9,530 nt of DNA from an archaeon (GTDB lineage Archaea > Thermoproteota > Nitrososphaeria_A > Caldarchaeales > Wolframiiraptoraceae): NCBI GenBank assembly GCA_029258815.1, contig JAPDJZ010000004.1, positions 1 through 9,530 on the forward strand. The letters are read 5' to 3'. A program made the translations under genes and the position numbers. This document shows positions 6,411-9,530 of this stretch, one piece after another. Position 1 is the stretch's first letter. Each line of letters opens with the position of its first letter. The notes under the pieces were generated by a model. The model worked only from the letters and a program-made list of their open reading frames with translations, searched no databases and was not told where the DNA came from.

Positions 6411-6428
6411 AAGATCTAAGATGGGAGA
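6405..6428. promoter_or_regulatory. 7-base inverted repeat, candidate operator of the stalk/radical SAM operon
   Basis: TCTCCCA (6405-6411) and TGGGAGA (6422-6428) are perfect inverted arms around a 10-base AT-rich spacer that itself contains the palindrome AGATCT. The element fills the space between the minus-strand TATA box (6435-6443) and the start codon at 6402. From TATA spacing, transcription should begin near 6412, so only one arm would be transcribed. A DNA operator is thus more likely than an mRNA hairpin. The gene's own AbrB-type domain is a natural candidate ligand, which is inference. Confidence 0.4.
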
Positions 6429-6434
6429 ACCTTT

Positions 6435-6443
6435 CTAATAAAG
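6435..6443 (-). promoter_or_regulatory. TATA box of the stalk/radical SAM operon
   Basis: The minus strand reads CTTTATTAG, a good TATA match, 33-41 bases before ATG 6402. It predicts a start near 6412 and a leader of about 10 bases holding the ribosome binding site. On the + strand the same block (CTAATAAAG) could direct the glycosylase gene from about 6464, which would force that gene to use ATG 6494. Confidence 0.5.
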
Positions 6444-7492
6444 TGCTCTTATGCGAAAACGATACAAGAGGCTACGTCGATTCTGTAGCGCGAATGATCG
6501 CGATAAAGCTAGAGGCGGAGGGATACGATCTCCAGAAGAGCTTCGAGCCGTCCTTCGTCTCGAGCCTATACGAAAACCCCAAGCCCGGCGTCTGGATTAA
6601 GGTCGCCGGAACCCTCGGTAGGGCGCTCAGGCTTGAGCAACATGGTGATGGGGTCGCGGCGTTCTGCTCCACGAGCATCGACGAGGAGCATCTCAAAAGC
6701 CTGATAGTGTTGGAGACGGGATTATGGTATAGGGATCCGTCCGGCTTTCTGGAGAAGGTCCGGGCGCCGTTTAGAGGGGTTCTGGAGAAGCTCGCCGAGG
6801 CCTATCGCGGGGTTAGAATCCCGATAGCGCCCCACGACGCCCACTACATCCTCCTATCGGTCCTCCTCTCGAGAAGAGCCAACTACGAGATGGTTAGGCG
6901 ATGGTGCTACGCGATCTGGAGCAGGTACGACGGGAATCTGGAGAGGCTCGCATACCTGAAGCCGGGCGCCCTGAAGGCGATTACGAGAAGCTACCAGCTC
7001 CTCGAAGCCGTTAGCGTTCTTCGGAGGATCGTTCGGAGGTTCGGGAGCTTGAAGGATTGGGCTAGGGACGCCGCCTCTAAGCCGCCGGAGCTCGCCAGGC
7101 TAGCCCTCCTCTCGGTTAAGGGGATAGGGCCCAAGCTCGCCGACTCGGTGATCTTGTCGATAAGCCGGGCTCCGCACTTCGCTCCATGCGACGCTCACCT
7201 AGCTAGGTTGGTTAGGAGGCTGGGGATCATCCCGGGCTTCAGGCTCCCGGTCAAGAGCCTATGCGCGAGATACGCCTGCGTCGAGGATCTCGCGGAGAGA
7301 TACGGCTTGAAACCATGCCCGATTAGAGGCTCCTGTCTGAGAGGCATCCTCACGTCTAGGCTGGGGCCTCTCGCCGGGTGGTTCCAGACCCTAGCCTATC
7401 TTCACGGGAGAAGCTTCTGCAGAGCGTCGAAACCCGATTGCGATCGATGCCCGCTTAGGAGGCTTTGCGCATCGTCGGGTAAGTATAATTAA
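6443..7492 (+). CDS. HhH-GPD DNA glycosylase/lyase: OGG/AlkA-like N-terminus with endonuclease III-type Fe-S loop
   Basis: A base-excision-repair glycosylase, probably bifunctional. The helix-hairpin-helix reads LLSVKGIGPKLADSV (222-236), with K231 in the position of endonuclease III K120 and OGG1 K249, the lyase nucleophile. D250 in APCDAHLARLVRRLG is the conserved catalytic aspartate. C326-X6-C333-X2-C336-X5-C342 is an exact endonuclease III Fe-S cluster loop. The first 125 residues look like the beta domain of OGG/AlkA enzymes, ahead of the helical region starting IPIAPHDAHYILLSVLLS. Between D250 and the Fe-S loop lies a longer than usual segment with four more cysteines (C274, C279, C292, C298). 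The substrate (8-oxoguanine, alkylated base or oxidised pyrimidine) cannot be told. The start is unsure: GTG 6443 gives 349 residues but overlaps the opposing TATA box; ATG 6494 gives 332 and fits a promoter at 6435-6443. A DUF488 gene follows after 25 bases, probably in one operon. Confidence 0.87.
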   Translation: MLLCENDTRGYVDSVARMIAIKLEAEGYDLQKSFEPSFVSSLYENPKPGVWIKVAGTLGRALRLEQHGDGVAAFCSTSIDEEHLKSLIVLETGLWYRDPSGFLEKVRAPFRGVLEKLAEAYRGVRIPIAPHDAHYILLSVLLSRRANYEMVRRWCYAIWSRYDGNLERLAYLKPGALKAITRSYQLLEAVSVLRRIVRRFGSLKDWARDAASKPPELARLALLSVKGIGPKLADSVILSISRAPHFAPCDAHLARLVRRLGIIPGFRLPVKSLCARYACVEDLAERYGLKPCPIRGSCLRGILTSRLGPLAGWFQTLAYLHGRSFCRASKPDCDRCPLRRLCASSGKYN

Positions 7493-7517
7493 GGCCTTAC
7501 GCGGATCGAGATGCGGG

Positions 7518-8054
7518 TTGAGGCCGGCGAAAAGGGTTTACACGATAGGCCACTCGAATAGAAGCATGAGCGAGTTCCTTAAACTGCTAAGGCTCTTCGG
7601 GGTGGAGGTCGTCTACGATGTTAGAAGCTTCCCCTCAAGCCGGGTTGCCCCCCACTTCTCGAAACCAATCCTCGCAGAGGCGCTTAGGCGGGAGGGCCTC
7701 GTATATCTCTGGGATGGCAGGCTCGGCGGATACCGGAGGTTCGGGAGGGATGTCGAGGATCTCGGGATCGCGAGGTGCTTCAAGTCCGAGGGATTTAGAG
7801 CGTATGCGACCTATCTAACGACGAAGAGCGAGGCGATCGAAGCCGCCGAGAGGCTCGCGGAAACCGCGGCCGATAATCCCACGGCGATCATGTGCAGCGA
7901 GAAAATCCCGTGGAGATGCCATAGGAAGATAATCTCGGATTTAATGATCGCGAAGGGGTTCGAGGTCATCCACATAATAGACGAGGGCTGGAAGGCGGTT
8001 CACAAGCCCTCTAAATGCGCGAGGATAGTTCAGGGGAAGCTGGTATACGTGTAG
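7518..8054 (+). CDS. DUF488 family protein
   Basis: A 178-residue cytoplasmic protein of the DUF488 family, whose molecular function is not established. All the usual motifs are present: VYTIGHSNRS (7-16), VVYDVRSFPSSR (31-42), LGGYRRF (69-75) and the Cys-rich signature MCSEKIPWRCHR (125-136), with C126 and C134 the likely functional or metal-binding cysteines. The first in-frame ATG (residue 17) would remove TIGHS, so TTG 7518 is the only sensible start; the ATG at 7511 is in another frame. It follows the DNA glycosylase by 25 bases on the same strand with no promoter visible between, so the two are probably one transcript. That context suggests a role with damaged DNA or nucleotides, an inference from position only. 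The gene ends 20 bases from the convergent kinase gene. Confidence 0.88.
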   Translation: MRPAKRVYTIGHSNRSMSEFLKLLRLFGVEVVYDVRSFPSSRVAPHFSKPILAEALRREGLVYLWDGRLGGYRRFGRDVEDLGIARCFKSEGFRAYATYLTTKSEAIEAAERLAETAADNPTAIMCSEKIPWRCHRKIISDLMIAKGFEVIHIIDEGWKAVHKPSKCARIVQGKLVYV

Positions 8055-8074
8055 AGAAAGATTTTGGGAGGAGG

Positions 8075-9530
8075 CTATACGAGGTCGGCGAGCATCCTAA
8101 ACTCCCGCTTAAGAGCATTGTAGAGGCGGTTGTAGGCCTCGTAGAACCTTCGATATCTTTCATGATTCCCCATATCGGGATCGATCGGGCTCCTAGTCCT
8201 GATAATTTTCTTGACGGCGTCCTCGACGGTCTTATGAGCTCCGGAGCCGACGGAGGCCAGGATCGCGGCGCCGTAGGATGACCCCTCATCGACCTCGAGG
8301 AGATACACCCTCAGCCCGAATAGATCCGCGACTATCCTCCTCCAGAGGGGGCTTCTCGATCCTCCGCCCAAGATCCTAACCTCCCTAGGCTTTATCCCGA
8401 GCTCCATCATGATCTCCAGAGAGTTCATTAAGCCGAAGGCGACTCCCTCGAGAATCGATCGAACCATATGCCCCTTCCCATGCTTTAATGATAAGCCGAA
8501 GAACACCCCCCTAGCGTATGGATCGGCGTGCGGCGTCCTCTCGCCGGAGAGGTAGGGCAGGAAGATCAGGCCCTCGGATCCTATCGGGATCGCCTCAGCC
8601 TCCCTGACTATCAGGTTATAGGGATCCTCGCCTATAAGACCCGCGACCTCCTTCTCGACCTGACACAGGGCGTCTCTAAACCATCTCAAGCTCCCCCCGG
8701 CCGCGAGCATGACCCCCATTAGATGCCATTTCGAGGGGGAGGCGTGGCAGAAAGCGTGAAGCCTTCCGAGCGGATCGAACCTATACGCGTCGGATGAGGT
8801 GAAGACGACCCCCGAAGTTCCGATGTTCACGGAGACTATCCCCTCCTCGACCGCCCCGGCCCCGACGCCGGCGGCTCCCTGATCCCCCGCTCCGGCGACG
8901 ACCGGAATCCCGCTTCTCAGTCCAAGCTCCCGCGCGGCCTCCGAGGCGAGCTCCCCCCTAACCTCCGGGGATTCGAGAACCTCGGGGAAGATCTCCATCG
9001 AGAGGTCAAGCTCGGAGATGAGCTCCTCGGACCAAGCTCTCGCCTTAACGTCGAAGAGGCTCGTCCCGGAGGCGTCGTTTACGTCGGTCTTAACCTCCCC
9101 GGTGAGCTTATAGCCTATGAAGTCTTTAGGCATCATGAACTTCCGGATCCTATCGAACTTCTCCCTCTCATTATTCCTGACCCATAGAAGCTTCGGGGCC
9201 GTGAAGCCCGTCTGGACAACGCTCCCCGTGAGCTCTATCACGGCCTTACCGAACTTCCTATTCATGAACTCGGCCTCCTCGGCGGTTCTCTGATCATTCC
9301 AGAGTATAGCGGGTCTGATCACCTCGCCATCCTTATCGATCGTTACGAGCCCATGCATCTGGCCGGTTAAGCCTATGCCCTCGACCTCGCCGGGATCTAT
9401 CCTCGATCTGGATAGAACGGCTCTGACGGCCCTCCTCGCAGCATCCCACCAATCCTCGGGATTCTGCTCAGACCAGCCCGGCTTCGGCGTTAGGAGGGGA
9501 TACTCCTCGTTCCGGCTCTCGATAACCCTG
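8075..9530 (-). CDS. xylB: xylulokinase-like FGGY carbohydrate kinase (5' end outside window)
   Basis: The frame stays open to the window edge, so the first 25-30 residues, including the N-terminal phosphate-binding DxGT segment, lie outside. 484 residues are visible; an internal ATG at 9358 is not the start because family sequence continues upstream of it (YPLLTPKPGWSEQNPEDWW and GIGLTGQMHG). Further family blocks are AILWNDQRT, PKDFIGYKLTGE with DASGTSLFDV, the catalytic-aspartate region AGAGDQGAAGVGAG, VNIGTSGVV, LSGERTPHADP, and the ATP-site block ILGGGSRSPLW with SSYGAAILASVG. FGGY kinases phosphorylate sugars or polyols with ATP in the cytoplasm; the motif set points to D-xylulose, but ribulose, fuculose or erythritol kinases are close relatives. 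No sugar isomerase or transporter lies in the window. Codon use looks like that of the neighbours, so no recent transfer is evident. The promoter is outside the window; the 3' end lies 20 bases from the DUF488 stop. Confidence 0.88.
   Translation of the reverse strand, partial: RVIESRNEEYPLLTPKPGWSEQNPEDWWDAARRAVRAVLSRSRIDPGEVEGIGLTGQMHGLVTIDKDGEVIRPAILWNDQRTAEEAEFMNRKFGKAVIELTGSVVQTGFTAPKLLWVRNNEREKFDRIRKFMMPKDFIGYKLTGEVKTDVNDASGTSLFDVKARAWSEELISELDLSMEIFPEVLESPEVRGELASEAARELGLRSGIPVVAGAGDQGAAGVGAGAVEEGIVSVNIGTSGVVFTSSDAYRFDPLGRLHAFCHASPSKWHLMGVMLAAGGSLRWFRDALCQVEKEVAGLIGEDPYNLIVREAEAIPIGSEGLIFLPYLSGERTPHADPYARGVFFGLSLKHGKGHMVRSILEGVAFGLMNSLEIMMELGIKPREVRILGGGSRSPLWRRIVADLFGLRVYLLEVDEGSSYGAAILASVGSGAHKTVEDAVKKIIRTRSPIDPDMGNHERYRRFYEAYNRLYNALKREFRMLADLV

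Noticed and set aside
8015..8281. 88-residue plus-strand frame bridging the DUF488 end and the kinase end, as a possible small gene filling the convergent gap.
   Set aside because: Most of it is antisense to conserved kinase sequence and its start lies inside DUF488; no family resemblance.
2889..8626. The ten-base word TATAGGGATC occurs four times (2889, 3051, 6728, 8617), suggesting a dispersed regulatory repeat.
   Set aside because: All copies lie inside genes and are explained by codon choice: three read Asp-Pro-Tyr (gat ccc tat) on the minus strand, one reads Tyr-Arg-Asp-Pro on the plus strand. No positional pattern links them to promoters.
9356..9358. ATG at 9358 as the start of the kinase, giving a 427-residue protein.
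   Set aside because: Conserved FGGY-kinase sequence (PGWSEQNPEDWW, GIGLTGQ) continues in frame upstream to the window edge, so this Met is internal.

Overview
The window is densely packed archaeal DNA, most likely from a thermophilic member of the Thermoproteota/TACK side. The archaeal assignment rests on a Nop5 (Nop56/58-type) C/D-box RNP protein, TATA-box promoters, GTG/TTG starts and archaeal-type radical SAM and DNA glycosylase families. Heavy use of AGG/AGA and ATA codons and GC-rich third positions fits a thermophile. Genus and species cannot be told from the sequence. No RNA gene, CRISPR array, insertion sequence or transposase is visible, and no stretch over 300 bases lacks a gene.

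Layout. Positions 1-59 hold what may be the tail of an upstream gene. Next on the + strand come nop5 (90-1289) and an ornithine-carbamoyltransferase-like gene, argF (start best placed at 1323, end 2258). ArgF runs 23 bases into the 3' end of a convergent SPL-type radical SAM gene (2236-3168, minus). A divergent promoter region (3169-3290) with a clean TATA box and a perfect palindrome separates that gene from a + strand radical SAM/SPASM gene (3291-4280). Six bases later ends a third, minus-strand radical SAM gene (4287-5057). It appears to be the second gene of an operon whose first gene (5068-6402) encodes a secreted or membrane-anchored stalk protein with a very long coiled coil, one transmembrane helix and a cytoplasmic AbrB/MazE-type domain. 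A short intergenic region with an inverted repeat precedes a + strand pair: an OGG/AlkA-like HhH-GPD DNA glycosylase with an endonuclease III-type Fe-S loop (6443-7492) and a DUF488 protein (7518-8054). A 5'-truncated FGGY kinase, xylulokinase-like (8075 to window end, minus), closes the window.

How the genes may work together. Nop5 is RNA-modification housekeeping, here without fibrillarin as its downstream neighbour. ArgF would serve arginine/citrulline metabolism, but both of its active-site loops depart from the usual ornithine carbamoyltransferase pattern. Three unrelated radical SAM enzymes lie side by side on alternating strands. The most unusual unit is the two-gene operon of the AbrB-tailed stalk protein and a radical SAM enzyme, with an inverted repeat between its TATA box and its start codon. 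This could be an autoregulated envelope or signalling system, which is an inference. The glycosylase/DUF488 pair looks like a base-excision-repair operon that ties the uncharacterised DUF488 family to DNA repair in this organism.
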